64,000 bases of DNA from Rhizomys pruinosus (lineage: Eukaryota; Chordata; Mammalia; Rodentia; Spalacidae). The stretch lies in contig VZQC01010550.1 of the NCBI GenBank assembly GCA_009823505.1, forward strand, positions 3,629,581 through 3,693,580, given 5' to 3'. This document shows positions 34,572 to 44,771 of the stretch, in pieces. The first letter of the stretch is position 1, and each line of letters starts with the position of its first letter. The translations under genes were made by a program, and so were the position numbers. The notes beneath the pieces were generated by a model. The model was not told the DNA's origin. It made no database searches and saw nothing but the letters and a program-made list of their open reading frames with translations.

Positions 34572-34840
34572 TGTCTTTTTTTTTTTTTTACTTTTTGACT
34601 TGAGACAGGGTCTCCCCTTTTTTTTTTTTTAGCCCCAGCTGGCCTGAGCCTCATTATGTAGACCAGGCTGGCCTTGAACTCAGAGATCCGCCTGCTGGGA
34701 TTAAAGGCGCATGCACCAACCATGCCCAGTTTAAAAGATGGTTCTTGGGTGCCATGTGGGTGCTGGGAATTGAACTCAGGTCCTCTGCAAAATCAGTCCA
34801 GCTCTTAACTGCTGAGCCATCTCTGCAGCCCCAGGTGTCC
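34572..34840 (-). mobile_element. Chimeric SINE, left-arm copy of copy 3
   Basis: Minus-strand B1 body joined to a B2-type head at gcccagtttaaaagatgg, the same junction as at 37754. Confidence 0.75.
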
Positions 34841-34856
34841 TTCCTTATCATTTCTT

Positions 34857-35001
34857 ATTTTTTTTGAGACAGCCAGGGCTTTCTTTCACTGGAACCCGAA
34901 GCTCTCCAGTTTGGTTAGACTAGCTGGCTAGCAAGCACCAGGGATCCTCCTGTCACTACCCTGCCAGTGCTAGGATTGCAGGTTTACACTACTGCTCTTG
35001 G

Positions 35002-35036
<35 letters not shown>

Positions 35037-35215
35037 TCTTTATTGAGACAGGTCTTCCCTGTAAGCCCCAGGCTGCTCCTGGAACTCACTCTGTAGACCA
35101 GGCTGGCCTTGAGACTAGAACTCACTCTGTAGAAAAGCCTGGCCTTGAACTCACTCTGCCTCCCAGTGCTAGGATTAAAGCGTGCGCCAACCACGCCCGG
35201 GCTTGCTCTTGGCAC
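34857..35215 (-). mobile_element. B4-like SINE and B1 SINE
   Basis: 34857-35003 and 35034-35215, separated by a 31-base T tract; partners of 37484-37630 and 37305-37452. An extra B1-core repeat lies at 35110-35160. Confidence 0.65.
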
Positions 35216-35229
35216 TTAACGTTGAAAAT

Positions 35230-35450
35230 TAATTTTTATTTTATATGTATGAATATTGGCTGTTGTGTATTAAGTACACCAACCATACATGCAATGCACA
35301 CCTGGAGACCTAGAAGGAAGGACACGGAAAATCCCCTGGGGACTTGGGAGTGTGGGTTGGGTTTGTTAAGCCACCAACATGGGGGTACTGGGACTGAACC
35401 TAGGTCTTCTGTAAAGACTAATCCAGTGCTCTTAACCTCTAAGCCATCTC
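35230..35450 (-). mobile_element. B2-type SINE, indel-riddled
   Basis: Partner of 37078-37290. Confidence 0.75.
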
Positions 35451-35494
35451 TCTGCCTGGGGGGGGGGGGGCTGTCAGGCTTTTTACATGGATGC

Positions 35495-36000
35495 TGAGGA
35501 TTCTGAAGTTAGATCTCCGAGCTTGCCTGGGTAAAGCACTTACCAACTGACCTGTCTTGGTAAACTCTTTGTTGTATAATTCTTTGAGGAACTGCTCTAC
35601 TATTTCCATAGTAGCTATACTTAGTGTACATACACTTATGCATGTAACAGAGGGTTCCCAATTTCGCGTAGCCCTCATCGCTTTTTTCTTTTGGTAATAA
35701 CTATTCTCTTCATCAAAAGGCAATAGTTAATTTGCCTGTTGTTGATGATGAGTTATTTTGAGCCTCTTTTCATGTAACTGATGTCCATTTGTTTGCCTTT
35801 GCAGAAATGTCTGTTAAGAGGGGTTTTTTTTTTGGTTTTTGTTTTTGGATTTTTTTTTTTGCTGGCTTGGCTGGCTGGCTGGCTGAGTGATTGATTTAGA
35901 ACTAGGCTGTTTCTCAAACTGGCTTAGAATTAACTGTAGCCTAGAGTTGCCTGAAACACTTCTCCTGCCTTTGCCTTTTTAATATTGGAGACTTAAAAAA
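35495..36000 (-). mobile_element. LINE-1 3' fragment and flank
   Basis: Partner of 36540-37075. Its reverse complement contains cagacatttctgcaaaggca, typical of the ORF2 3' end. Confidence 0.65.
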
Positions 36001-36009
36001 ATTTCCACA

Positions 36010-36118
36010 GATATTGAACTACTGTTTCCGTTCTTTCTTCCTCTTCCCTTCCTCCCATCCTTCCCTTTCTTTCCTTTCTTTCTTTCTTTTCTTTCTTTCT
36101 TTCTTTCTTTCTTTCTTT

Positions 36119-36151
<33 letters not shown>

Positions 36152-36290
36152 TTTCTTTCTTTCTTTCTTCTCTTCTTTTTTCTCTCTTTCATACTCTCTC
36201 CTTCCTTCCTTTCTTCCTTTCGTTCTTTCTTGTTTTTGCTTCCTGTCCTCCCTTCCCTTCCTTCCTCCCTTCCTTCCCCCTGTTCCCCTC
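36010..36290. repeat. Polypyrimidine tract (CTTT)n
   Basis: About 280 bases almost purely C and T, complementary to the purine tract at 36417-36530 but more than twice as long. Confidence 0.95.
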
Positions 36291-36295
36291 CTCCT

Positions 36296-36416
36296 GGCGC
36301 ACGCCTTTAATCCTAGCACTTGGGAGGCAGAGGCAGGCAGATCTTTGTGAGTTCAAGGCCAGCCTGGTCTACAGAGTGAGCTCCAGGACTAAAAGGAGAC
36401 CCTGTCTCAAAAATAC
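36296..36416 (+). mobile_element. B1 SINE at the fold of the inverted repeat
   Basis: A single B1 (from ggcgcacgcctttaat) with shortened 3' half forms the spacer between arms. Its (GAAA)n tail is the start of the right arm. No reverse-oriented partner exists on the left. Confidence 0.85.
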
Positions 36417-36441
36417 CAGAAAAAAGAAAGAAAGAAAAGAA

Positions 36442-36488
<47 letters not shown>

Positions 36489-36530
36489 GAAGGATGGAAG
36501 GAAGGAAGGAAGGAAGAAAGAACGAACAGT
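36417..36530. repeat. Polypurine tract (GAAA)n/(GGAA)n
   Basis: Expanded tail of the preceding B1. Confidence 0.95.
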
Positions 36531-36734
36531 AGTCTAATATCTGTGGATAATTTTTTTTTAAGTCTCCAATATTAAAAAGGCAAAGGCAGGAGAAGTGTTT
36601 CAGGCAACTCTAGGCTACAGTTAATTCTAAGCCAGTTTGAGAAACAGCCTAGTTCTAAATCAATCACTCAGCCAGCCAGCCAGCCAGCCAGCAAAAAAAA
36701 ATCCAAAAACAAAAACAAAAAAAAAACCCCTCTT

Positions 36735-37010
36735 AACAGACATTTCTGCAAAGGCAAACAAATGGACATCAGTTACATGAAAAGAGGCTCAAAATAACTC
36801 ATCATCAACAACAGGCAAATTAACTATTGCCTTTTGATGAAGAGAATAGTTATTACCAAAAGAAAAAAGGATGAGGCTACGCAGAAATGGGAACCTCTGT
36901 ACATTGCTAATGTGTATGTACACTAGTATAGCTACTATGGAAATAGTAGAGCAGTTCCTCAAAAAATTAACAACAAAGAGTTTACCAAGACAGGTCAGTT
37001 GGTAAAGTGC
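36735..37010 (+). mobile_element. LINE-1 ORF2 3' fragment
   Basis: Matches the region spanning cagacatttctgcaaaggca to gcagttcctcaaaaaattaa, conserved near the end of LINE-1 ORF2. Confidence 0.8.
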
Positions 37011-37077
37011 TTACCCAGGCAAGCTCGAGGATCTAACTTCAGATCCTCAGCATCCATGTAAAAAGCTGGACACAAGG

Positions 37078-37290
37078 GCTAGAGAGATGGCTTAGAGTTA
37101 AGAGCACTGGATAGTCTTACAGAAGACCTAGGTTCAGTTCCCAGTACCCATGTGGTGGCTAACAACCAACCACAACTCCAGTCCCAGGGGTTTTAGTGTC
37201 CTCCTCTGGTCTCCATGGGCATTGCATGTATGTGGTGTACTTACATACACACAGGCAATATTCATACATATAAAAATAAAAATTAATTTT
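37078..37290 (+). mobile_element. B2-type SINE
   Basis: Full length, older type. Confidence 0.9.
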
Positions 37291-37304
37291 AAAATGCCAA
37301 GAGC

Positions 37305-37450
37305 AGCCGGGCGTGGTGGCGCACGCCTTTAATCCTAGCACTTGGGAGGCAGAGGCAGGCGGATCTTTGTGAGTTCAAGGCCAGCCTGGTCTACAGAGTG
37401 AGTTCCAGGAGCAGCCTGGGGCTTACAGGGAAGACCTGTCTCAATAAAGA

Positions 37451-37482
<32 letters not shown>
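37305..37482 (+). mobile_element. B1 SINE with long A tail
   Basis: Young-type B1. Small insertions (ggagcagcctggggctta) match those of its left-arm partner. Confidence 0.9.
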
Positions 37483-37483
<1 letters not shown>

Positions 37484-37485
<2 letters not shown>

Positions 37486-37630
37486 CCAAGAGCAGTAGTG
37501 TAAACCTGCAATCCTAGCACTGGCAGGGTAGTGACAGGAGGATCCCTGGTGCTTGCTAGCCAGCTAGTCTAACCAAACTGGAGAGCTTCGGGTTCCAGTG
37601 AAAGAAAGCCCTGGCTGTCTCAAAAAAAAT
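37484..37630 (+). mobile_element. B4-like SINE 3' part
   Basis: gcttgctagccagctagtct and ttccagtgaaagaaagccct are characteristic of the B4 second half. Confidence 0.6.
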
Positions 37631-37654
37631 AAGAAATGATAAGGAAGGACACCT

Positions 37655-37905
37655 GGGGCTGCAGAGATGGCTCAGCAGTTAAGAGCTGGACTGATTTTGC
37701 AGAGGACCTGAGTTCAATTCCCAGCACCCACATGGCACCCAAGAACCATCTTTAAACTGGGCATGGTGGTGCATGCCTTTAATCCCAGCAGGCGGATCTC
37801 TGAGTTCAAGGCCAGCCTGGTCTACATAATGAGCTCAGGCCAGCTGGGGCTAAAAAAAAAAAAAGGGGAGACCCTGTCTCAAGTCAAAAAGTAAAAAAAA
37901 AAAAA
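37655..37905 (+). mobile_element. Chimeric B2-head/B1-body SINE, copy 3
   Basis: The head ends catctttaa at 37754 and the body continues actgggcatgg. The B1 lacks the cacttgggaggcagag block. Flanking gacacc at 37648 and 37908 may be a short target duplication. Confidence 0.75.
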
Positions 37906-37929
37906 AAGACACCCAACACTGACCTCTCT

Positions 37930-38330
37930 TTTCATACAGAAAAATTTTAAATTTAAAATGAAAGTAAAAAATAAAAGTAGATAACACGATGCAGCAATCT
38001 TATCATAGGGTATGCATACAAAGGAAAGTGGTCCATTTCTGCACTCCTATGTTCACTGCAACATTATTCACAAAGTCAGCACATGGAACCAAACTTAGTT
38101 AACTGTCAATGGATAAATGAAGAAAACACTGGTACAGAGAGGCAAAATGCTTAGAACTGGAGGGATTTGAGATTTGGAATTTTCAGATTTTGGAATATTT
38201 GTATAAAAACAGGCAATCTTGGGAATGAGATCAAAGCTAAACATGAAAGGCATTATGTTCCATATCCACCTTTCCACACAGCTTGGGAACTATTTAATAT
38301 ATCAGTATTTTTAAGACTGACAAAATGGCT
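37930..38330 (+). mobile_element. LINE-1 3' fragment
   Basis: ttcactgcaacattattcac and aactgtcaatggataaatga are typical of the LINE-1 ORF2 3' end. Confidence 0.75.
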
Positions 38331-38478
38331 CACTAGGTAAAGGTGCTTGCAACCAAGCCTGACAATATTAAGCTCAATCTTTGGAACCTATATGGTACAA
38401 AGAAAGAAATGACTCCTGAAAGTTGCCTCTAACCTCATATGTGCATGCTCCCACACATTACACACATACTAAATAAAT
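38312..38478 (+). mobile_element. Old B4-like tRNA SINE
   Basis: ctgacaaaatggctcactag head and gtgcatgctcccacacatta tail. Confidence 0.6.
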
Positions 38479-38655
38479 GTTTGAAAACAGAATTTTTAGC
38501 ACACTTGCATTTTTACTGTAACCTATCTTAAGTGTGGAATTTTCCACCAGGTATCACATCAGTAGTCAAAAAGTTTTGGAATTTTAGATTTGAGTTGCTT
38601 TTTGTGTGTGTGTGTAAAACAGAATATTACGCTGCTTTTAGAAAGTAGCAATCTT

Positions 38656-38877
38656 GGGGCTGGAGAGATGGCCTAGCGGTTAAGAGTGCCAACCGCTCTT
38701 GCAGAGGATCCGGGTTCAATCCCCAGCACCCACATGGCGGCAGAGAACGTCTGTAACTCCAATTCCAGGAGAACTCCAGTTCCAGGGGAATCCGACACCC
38801 TCTTCTGACCTCCGCAGCATTGCACGGCATGGGTGCACAAACCTACATGCAGAGAGTACATTCATACACATAGAAAA

Positions 38878-38920
<43 letters not shown>
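38656..38920 (+). mobile_element. B2-type SINE, duplication subfamily
   Basis: Internal duplication at 38756-38789, an (ATAA)n tail, and target duplication agaaagtagcaatctt at 38640-38655 and 38923-38938. Confidence 0.95.
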
Positions 38921-38938
38921 AAAGAAAGTAGCAATCTT

Positions 38939-39087
38939 GCTGGGTGTGGTGGCGCATGCCTTTAATCCTAGCACTTGGGAGGCAGAGGCGGGCGGATCTT
39001 TGGGCGTTCAAGGCCAGCCTGGTCTACAGAGTTAATTCCAGGACAGCTGGGGGTACAGGGAGACCCTGTATGAAAAAGACCAAAAAA
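38939..39087 (+). mobile_element. B1 SINE sharing the B2 target site
   Basis: Starts directly after the second B2 target repeat and ends before a third copy of agtagcaatctt (39088-39099). Confidence 0.9.
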
Positions 39088-39162
39088 AGTAGCAATCTTG
39101 TCATTAGGTACAATGTAGATGAACCTGGAAGACATGATGTTGAATGAAATAAGCCAGGTACA

Positions 39163-39330
39163 GCTGGGTGTGGTGGCCCACGCCTTTAATCCTAGCATTT
39201 GGGAGGTAGAGGCAGGCGGATCTTTGTGAGTTCAAGGCCAGCCTGGTCTACAGAGTGAGTTCCAGGACAGCTGGGGCTACAGGGAGACCCTGTCCCAAAA
39301 AGACAAAAACAAAACAAAACAAAACAAAAA
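39163..39330 (+). mobile_element. B1 SINE
   Basis: Flanked by a target duplication aataagccaggtac (about 39148 and 39340). Confidence 0.95.
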
Positions 39331-39340
39331 ACCCCGAAAT

Positions 39341-39795
39341 AAGCCAGGTACAAGAGGACAATTTCAAAAGTTGAGACTTCTGGGTAAGGTGGTAGCTGAG
39401 AAGCTCCCTTCCTATGACCCATCAAAAGTATTAGAGGTTACATAGACTGTTCTGGAGAGAGAAAACATCACAAAATAAAGAGTGACAGGGGAGCTTAAAA
39501 GTTCAGAGAAACAGAAGGGAGGCTCAATGGAAAGAACCACCTATACGGCTCCCTAGCAGGAAGAGGGGAAGCAGAAGCCTCATCCACAAGTACTGGCCTA
39601 ATACCACCATAAACTGTGGGGGAGAGGGGCATACAAAGTGAACTAACCATCCTTCCCCACCCCTGGCATCCACCTGTGACATTCCAGAAGACCCAGAAAG
39701 AAACTACCAGTATTTCCTCTTTGCTTTTAGCACTTGTTTTTCCTGTTTTCATTTTTACTATACTTTTAGTAATATTTTGATTTTGTCTTAGGGTT
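39341..39795. other. Unique block of the right arm
   Basis: Same sequence as 32661-33120 reversed. No coding signal recognised; the short fragment just before (39100-39150) resembles a LINE-1 3' end. Confidence 0.6.
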
Positions 39796-39807
39796 TTTTT
39801 TTTTACA

Positions 39808-40037
39808 TCATCTTTTTGAGACAGGGTCTCTCTGTAGCACAGGCATGTACCATTATGCCTGCCTAATTTTGTCCTCATTTTTTTTGCGGGGGGGTCTTTT
39901 TGAGACAGGGTCTCCCTATAGTCCCAGCTGTCCTGGAACTCACTCTGTAGACCAGGCTGGCCTTGAACTCACAAAGATCCGCCTGCCTCTGCCTCCCAAG
40001 TGCTAGGATTAAAGGCGTGCGCCACCACGTCCGGCAT
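39808..40037 (-). mobile_element. B1 fragment and B1 SINE
   Basis: 3' fragment at 39808-39868, full B1 at 39890-40037. Confidence 0.85.
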
Positions 40038-40133
40038 TGTCCTCATTTTTAAAAGCTTTATTTTTTATTAACCCCTTATATTTACCTACTGTTGTTTTTA
40101 ATTAATCATTTTTCCTTAAAAAAAATCTGTTGT

Positions 40134-40275
40134 AGCCGGGTGTGGTGGTGCACACCTTTAATCCCAGTACTTGGGAGGCAGAAGCAGGTGGATCTCTGTG
40201 AGTTCAAGGCCAGCCTGGTCTACAAAGTGAGTTCCAGGCCAGCTGGGGCTACAGGGAGACCCCGTCTTAAAAAAA
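40134..40275 (+). mobile_element. B1 SINE
   Basis: Full B1 of the older ctctgtgagttc / gccagctggggct type. The 40101-40130 and 40276-40300 flanks repeat aaaaaatctgttg. Confidence 0.9.
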
Positions 40276-40419
40276 AAAAAAATCTGTTGCTCTTTCTACT
40301 TTTCCTTCATAACATCTTTTACATTTTTCTTTCTGTTATTTAACCTTCCATCTGTGATCTTCTATATTTTCCCCTTTCCCTGTCCCCTTCCTTTATCTCA
40401 TTCATTAAAAATTTCTTTT

Positions 40420-40582
40420 AAGCCAGGCGTGGTGGTACATACCTTTAATCCCAGCACTTGGGAGGCAGAGGCAGGCAGACTCAAAGTTTAAGGCCAGCCA
40501 GGTATACATAGGGAGTTCCAGGCCAGGTGAGGCTCAGGGAGACCCTGTCTCAAAAAATAAATAAATAAATAAATAAAAATAA
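40420..40582 (+). mobile_element. B1 SINE with (AAAT)n tail
   Basis: Full B1, short central deletion. Confidence 0.9.
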
Positions 40583-40755
40583 ATAAATCTACCTTTGCCC
40601 TAAATGATTTTTAACTTCACAGAATATTTTACATTATTTTTGCCATTTTCTGTTCTATGGTCATGGATGGCATATTATTGAGTTTTACTCCATTTTAAAA
40701 ATTTATATTTCTTTAAAAAATATGTGGGGCTTCTTTCCAATTTGGGACTGGCAAA

Positions 40756-40990
40756 ATGGCTCTAACAAAACGGTGGCAAGAAGAAGGGCTGCTCTGCCAT
40801 CAACCAGGTAGTGACCAGTGCAATCACGGAGTAGGCTTCAAATAACATGCCCCTCAGGCACTCAAAAGAAATCCAGAAATTTGCTATGAAGGAGATGGGT
40901 ACTCCGTATGCACACATTGATAGCAGCCTCAAAAACAACTATCTGGGCCAAAGAAATAAGGAATGTTCCATATCGTATCCATGTTTGCTG
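40756..40990 (+). pseudogene. Rpl31 processed pseudogene, right-arm copy
   Basis: Intron-less copy of ribosomal protein L31 mRNA from its ATG (40756). It has an internal deletion of roughly 30 bases, frameshifts, and truncation at about 40990. Translated blocks [15 protein letters not shown] and WAK-like identify it. From about 40905 to 40945 it departs from both L31 and its left-arm partner. Non-functional. Confidence 0.85.
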
Positions 40991-41062
40991 AGCATCAAAC
41001 CCAGGTCCTCTGCAAGAGCAGCCAGTACTCTTTAACTGCTGAGCCCTCTCTCTAGCCCCACT
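40990..41062 (-). mobile_element. B2-type SINE 5' fragment
   Basis: Ends at ctctctctagccccac; it truncates the Rpl31 pseudogene. Confidence 0.8.
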
Positions 41063-41284
41063 TAAATCCAATTTTAAGTCTATTTCTATTATTATGCAGT
41101 TTGATGTTGGTGTTCTAGCAGTTTGTTTACTCCTCTCAGTGTGGTGCTAGAAATTAAGCCCTGAAGAATAGGCAGTTCACTGAAAGATCCCTTAAATAAT
41201 CAAGGAATTCAAAACAAAGTAGTCAGGAGAGATAAAGAAGGTCACTACAATACAAAAAAACAAAAAGCAAAAAAAAACAAAACA

Positions 41285-41990
41285 AAAAAGAATATATCAA
41301 CAACGCACTGAGTGTTGGAGTTCCCAATTTCATGAAGCAAGCACTCCTGGAAGGACAGACAGTTGGTGACACAGTAACAGTCTGTGTGATTTTAACACCT
41401 CACTCCCATCAAGGGAGAAATCAAAAAATGGAAAATTCAGAGTAATCATACCACAGGTCAAATGTACTTGATAGACATTTACAGCTGGGGAATTACACAT
41501 TTTTCTCAGCAACTGCCTCTGCCTCCCAAGTGCTCTGGGAGGCAAATTTTCTCTGCCTATCCAAATACTTGAAGAAATCAAGGAAGAAATTTAGAAATTC
41601 CTACATCAAAAGAGAATTAAATCATCAGAACCTTTGGGATACAGCATAGGTATCTCATCTCCTAACAGGAAATGAGTAGCTATGAGTGCTTACACTTAAA
41701 GTAGAGAGGTCTCAACTAGATAGCTTAATGATGTACCTCAAAGTCTTAGAAAAACAAACCAAATCCAGTATCACTAGCTAGAAAGAAATAAAATTAGGGC
41801 AGAAATTAATGAAAGGTAATTAAAGAACAATAATACAAAGAATCAATGAAACAAAGAGTTGACTTTTTGAAAAAATAAACAAGACTAACAAACTCTTAGA
41901 TAAATTAACCAAAACCAAGACCCAAATTAATAAAATTAAGAATTAAAAAAGAGAACATTGCAATAAAAAAATTGAAAAAATTTTTAAAGA
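41285..41990 (+). mobile_element. LINE-1 ORF2 relic
   Basis: agacatttacagctggggaa, aaagagttgactttttgaaa and ttaaccaaaaccaagaccca follow LINE-1 ORF2 order. A 35-base B1-like scrap lies at 41511-41545. Confidence 0.75.
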
Positions 41991-41992
41991 AG

Positions 41993-42175
41993 GGGCTGGA
42001 GAGATGGGTTCAATTCCCAGCACCCACATGGCAGCTAAGAACTGTCCGTCTTTAACTCCAGTTCCAGGGGAATCCAAAGGAATCCAACGCCCTCTTCTGA
42101 CCTCCACAGCATTGCACGACACGGGTGCACCAACCTGCATGCAGACATTACACTCATACACATAAAAAATAAATA
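41993..42175 (+). mobile_element. B2-type SINE, head deleted
   Basis: gggctggagagatgg passes straight to ttcaattcccagcacccaca; the anticodon-arm region is missing. Confidence 0.85.
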
Positions 42176-42182
42176 AACAAGG

Positions 42183-42335
42183 AGCCAGGAATGGTGGCGC
42201 ACGCCTTTAATCCTAGCACTTGGGAGGCAGAGGCAGGCAGATCTTTGTGAGTTCAAGGCCAGCCTGGTCTACAGAGTGAGTTCCAGGACAGCTGGGGCTA
42301 CAGGGAGACCCTGTCTCGAAAAGACCAAAAATAAA
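42183..42335 (+). mobile_element. B1 SINE, young type
   Basis: Close to the window's youngest B1 form, followed by (ATTA)n. Confidence 0.95.
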
Positions 42336-42374
42336 TAAACAAATTAATTAATTAATTAATTAAAATAAAATAAA

Positions 42375-42512
42375 AAGAGAACATTGCAACAAATACCAAA
42401 GAAATCCAGAGGAATACTTTGAAAACTTAATATTCCCCAAAACTGGAAAACTGAGATGAAATGGATAAATGTTTACATAGGATTTACTAAAATGAAATCA
42501 GAAAGATGTTCT
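42375..42512 (+). mobile_element. LINE-1 ORF2 relic
   Basis: Continues 41285-41990 after the SINE pair; gagaacattgcaa is repeated on both sides (about 41951 and 42377), the target duplication of the inserted pair. Confidence 0.8.
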
Positions 42513-42513
42513 A

Positions 42514-42705
42514 CCAGAGGATGGAGAGGTGCTCAGCAGTTAAGAACACTGGCTGGGCTCTGTTCCCAGAACTCATATGGTGGCAAACAAGCATACTTTA
42601 ACTCCAGTTCCAGGGAATCCAATGCCCTTTTTGGGTCTCCGTGGGCATTGCATGCACATGGCGTGCCTATATATGTGCAGGCAAAACACTCATACATAAG
42701 TAAAA
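42514..42705 (+). mobile_element. B2-type SINE
   Basis: Shortened B2-type copy. Confidence 0.8.
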
Positions 42706-42711
42706 ATTAAT

Positions 42712-43238
42712 TTAAAACTTATATTCTACATATATTCTACCAAAGCTTTAGAAGACCTAACATCAGTGTGCTTTCAACTATTCATAAAATAGAAAGATCA
42801 CCAAACATTCTGTTAAGTTAGTATTACCCTTACACTAAAACCAGGTAAGAACACAAATGAGCACACCCACACATGCACAGAAGAAAACTACAGACCAATT
42901 TTCCTGATAAACCTAGATATTAAAAGTTCTCAATGAACACATTTAAGATTATATATCACAAATAAGTAAGTTTTATTCCAGGGATGCAAGGATGGTCCAA
43001 TATAGGTAAATCAGTAAACAGCACATAAACAGTCTTAACAGAAATCACACAACTCAGGACGATCTTAATCAATGCTGAAAAGGCAAATCTCAGCATCCCT
43101 TCCTGATAAAAGCACCGCAGAATCCAAGGACAGAAGCAGCACAATAAAGGCTGCATGTTACACACCTACAGCCAATATTATAGCAAATGGGGAAAACCCA
43201 AAGCCTCTCTTGGGAGTATATCTCCCTCTACTCTTTTT
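42712..43238 (+). mobile_element. LINE-1 ORF2 relic (reverse transcriptase region)
   Basis: gttttattccagggatgcaa and gccaatattatagcaaatgg align to the conserved reverse-transcriptase part of ORF2; many stops, not functional. Confidence 0.85.
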
Positions 43239-43239
43239 T

Positions 43240-43473
43240 AATTTTATTTATTTCCATACGTGTATGAATGTACTGTCTGCATGCAAGTTTGTGCACCCGT
43301 GTCGTGCAGTGCGGCGGAGGTCAGAAGAGGGTCTCAGATTCCCCTGGAACTGGAGTTCTCCTGGAATTGGAGTTTCAGACGGTTCTTGGCCGCCATGTGG
43401 GTGCTGGGGATCGAACCCCTCTGTAAGAATGGTCAGCGCTCTTAACACCACTAGGCCATCTCTCCAGCCCCTC
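43240..43473 (-). mobile_element. B2-type SINE, duplication subfamily
   Basis: Minus strand, with ggagttctcctggaattgga carrying the duplicated block. Confidence 0.95.
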
Positions 43474-43557
43474 CCTCCACTCCTAATATAGTACTCCAAG
43501 TCTTAGCTAGAGCTGCAAGATAAAAGAACGATATAAAGGGATAAAAATATGAAATAA

Positions 43558-43752
43558 GGGACTGGAGAGATGGCTCAGCAGTTAAGAGCACAGACTGCCC
43601 TTCCAGAGGGCCTGGGTTCGATTCCCAGCACCCATATGACAGCTAAGAACCATCTTTAAGCTGGGCGTGGTAGCTGTAGGCCAGCCTGGTCTACAGAGTG
43701 AGTTCCAGGCCAGCTGGGGCTATAGGGAGATCCTTTCTAAAAAAAAAAAAAG
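43558..43752 (+). mobile_element. Chimeric B2-head/B1-body SINE, copy 4
   Basis: The head ends catctttaa at 43659, then gctgggcgtgg. The B1 left half is largely deleted (ggtagctgtaggccagcctg). Confidence 0.75.
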
Positions 43753-43754
43753 AT

Positions 43755-44166
43755 TAAACATGGAATTACCATATAATCCTATATACACTTGTATACATAA
43801 CAGCATTATTCACAATAACTAAGGGGTAGAAATTATCTAAAATTCCATTGACCAGGTTGATAAATGAATATACACAGAAGGTAGCTTTAAAGGAAAGAAA
43901 TCCTGTCACATGCTACAATGTAGATGAATCTTGAGAACATTATGCTAAGTGAAATAAGCTAGTCCGAAAAGATAAATCCTGCATGATTCTGCTCATACTA
44001 AGTATCTGAAGTAGTCAGCTTAATAGAAACACAAGGAAGGTGATAGGTAGTGGTGAGAGGGAGAATGGGGTATTGTTAGGTAATACGTATAGAGTTTTTA
44101 TTTAACAGTACAGAAATGGTCTGGAGATTCATCTCACAACAGTGTGACCATATTTAACACTTTTAA
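43755..44166 (+). mobile_element. LINE-1 3' end fragment
   Basis: ttcacaataactaaggggta and tatgctaagtgaaataagct are LINE-1 3' end signatures. It is out of order with its ORF2 neighbours and abuts an N at 44167; the left arm has no counterpart. Confidence 0.7.
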
Positions 44167-44250
44167 NATTCAAGGCCAGCCTGGTCTACAGAGTGAGTTC
44201 CAGGACAGCTGGGGCTACAGGGAGACCCTGTCTCGAAAAGACAAAAAAAA
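44167..44250 (+). mobile_element. N followed by truncated B1
   Basis: Single N at 44167; the B1 begins abruptly at ttcaaggccagcctgg, so its 5' half is missing at an assembly join. Confidence 0.9.
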
Positions 44251-44284
44251 AACAACAAAAAAAAAAAATACAAAAAAAAAACCT

Positions 44285-44765
44285 GAAAGACTCCACTAGA
44301 AAACACTTAGATTTCATAAACACTTCCAGCAAAATCAACATACAAAAACTAATGGTTTTCCTGTGTATCAGCATGAACTTGTTAATAAATCAGAAAACAA
44401 ATCATATTCATAATAGGTTCCAAAAAAATATTAAAATACCTAGGAATAAACTTAACCAAATAGGCGAAAACCTCTACAGAGACAACTTTGAAACAATGAA
44501 GAAGGCAGCTGCATACTATAAGTTATATGAGAAGCCCTCCCATGCTCAGGCACCAAGTTCCACATTGAATTTTTACTGTGAAAATGGCCATATTACTCAA
44601 AGGAATCCATAGCACAAAAGATCCCGAAGGGCTAAAGCAATCCTAAGCACAAAGAGTAATATAGGAATATACTAGGACCTCCAGGTAAGATGGCAGAGCC
44701 ACTTCTGTACAACCCAGTAAAAGACCACAATCAAGATAAAACAATAGAATCTATTCCTATAAAAC
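44285..44765 (+). mobile_element. LINE-1 ORF2 relic
   Basis: ttaaaatacctaggaataaa and gaaaatggccatattactca are conserved ORF2 blocks. Confidence 0.85.
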
Positions 44766-44771
44766 AAAAAG

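Larger units (their letters stand above)
24855..36290 (-). repeat. Left arm of large inverted repeat
   Basis: Reads as the reverse complement of 36430-46870. Anchors: 24855-24900 with 46825-46870; 29220-29430 with 42956-43165; 31455-31684 with 40756-40990; 32735-33100 with 39341-39720; 33890-34320 with 38140-38600; 35700-36000 with 36550-36840. The unique block 32735-33070 is identical to its partner, but B1 and B2 elements in this arm are packed with indels. Probably a duplicated, incompletely corrected long read and not a second genomic copy. Confidence 0.9.

Noticed and set aside
34967..35497. 176-codon open frame on the plus strand
   Set aside because: It begins in a B4-like SINE, passes through a poly-T tract and a minus-strand B1, and ends in a B2; the residues are translations of SINEs and homopolymers.
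36014..36310. Ser/Phe/Leu-rich frame and its Lys/Glu/Arg-rich antisense counterpart
   Set aside because: Direct translation of the CTTT/GAAA microsatellite.
40756..40990. Functional Rpl31 gene
   Set aside because: Intron-less, internally deleted, frameshifted and lacking the C-terminal third in both copies.
43072..43491. 139-codon open frame on the plus strand
   Set aside because: LINE-1 ORF2 remnant running into a B2 SINE; truncated, no catalytic motif intact.
44193..44612. 139-codon plus-strand frame
   Set aside because: B1 followed by a decayed LINE-1 ORF2 fragment, not a cellular gene.
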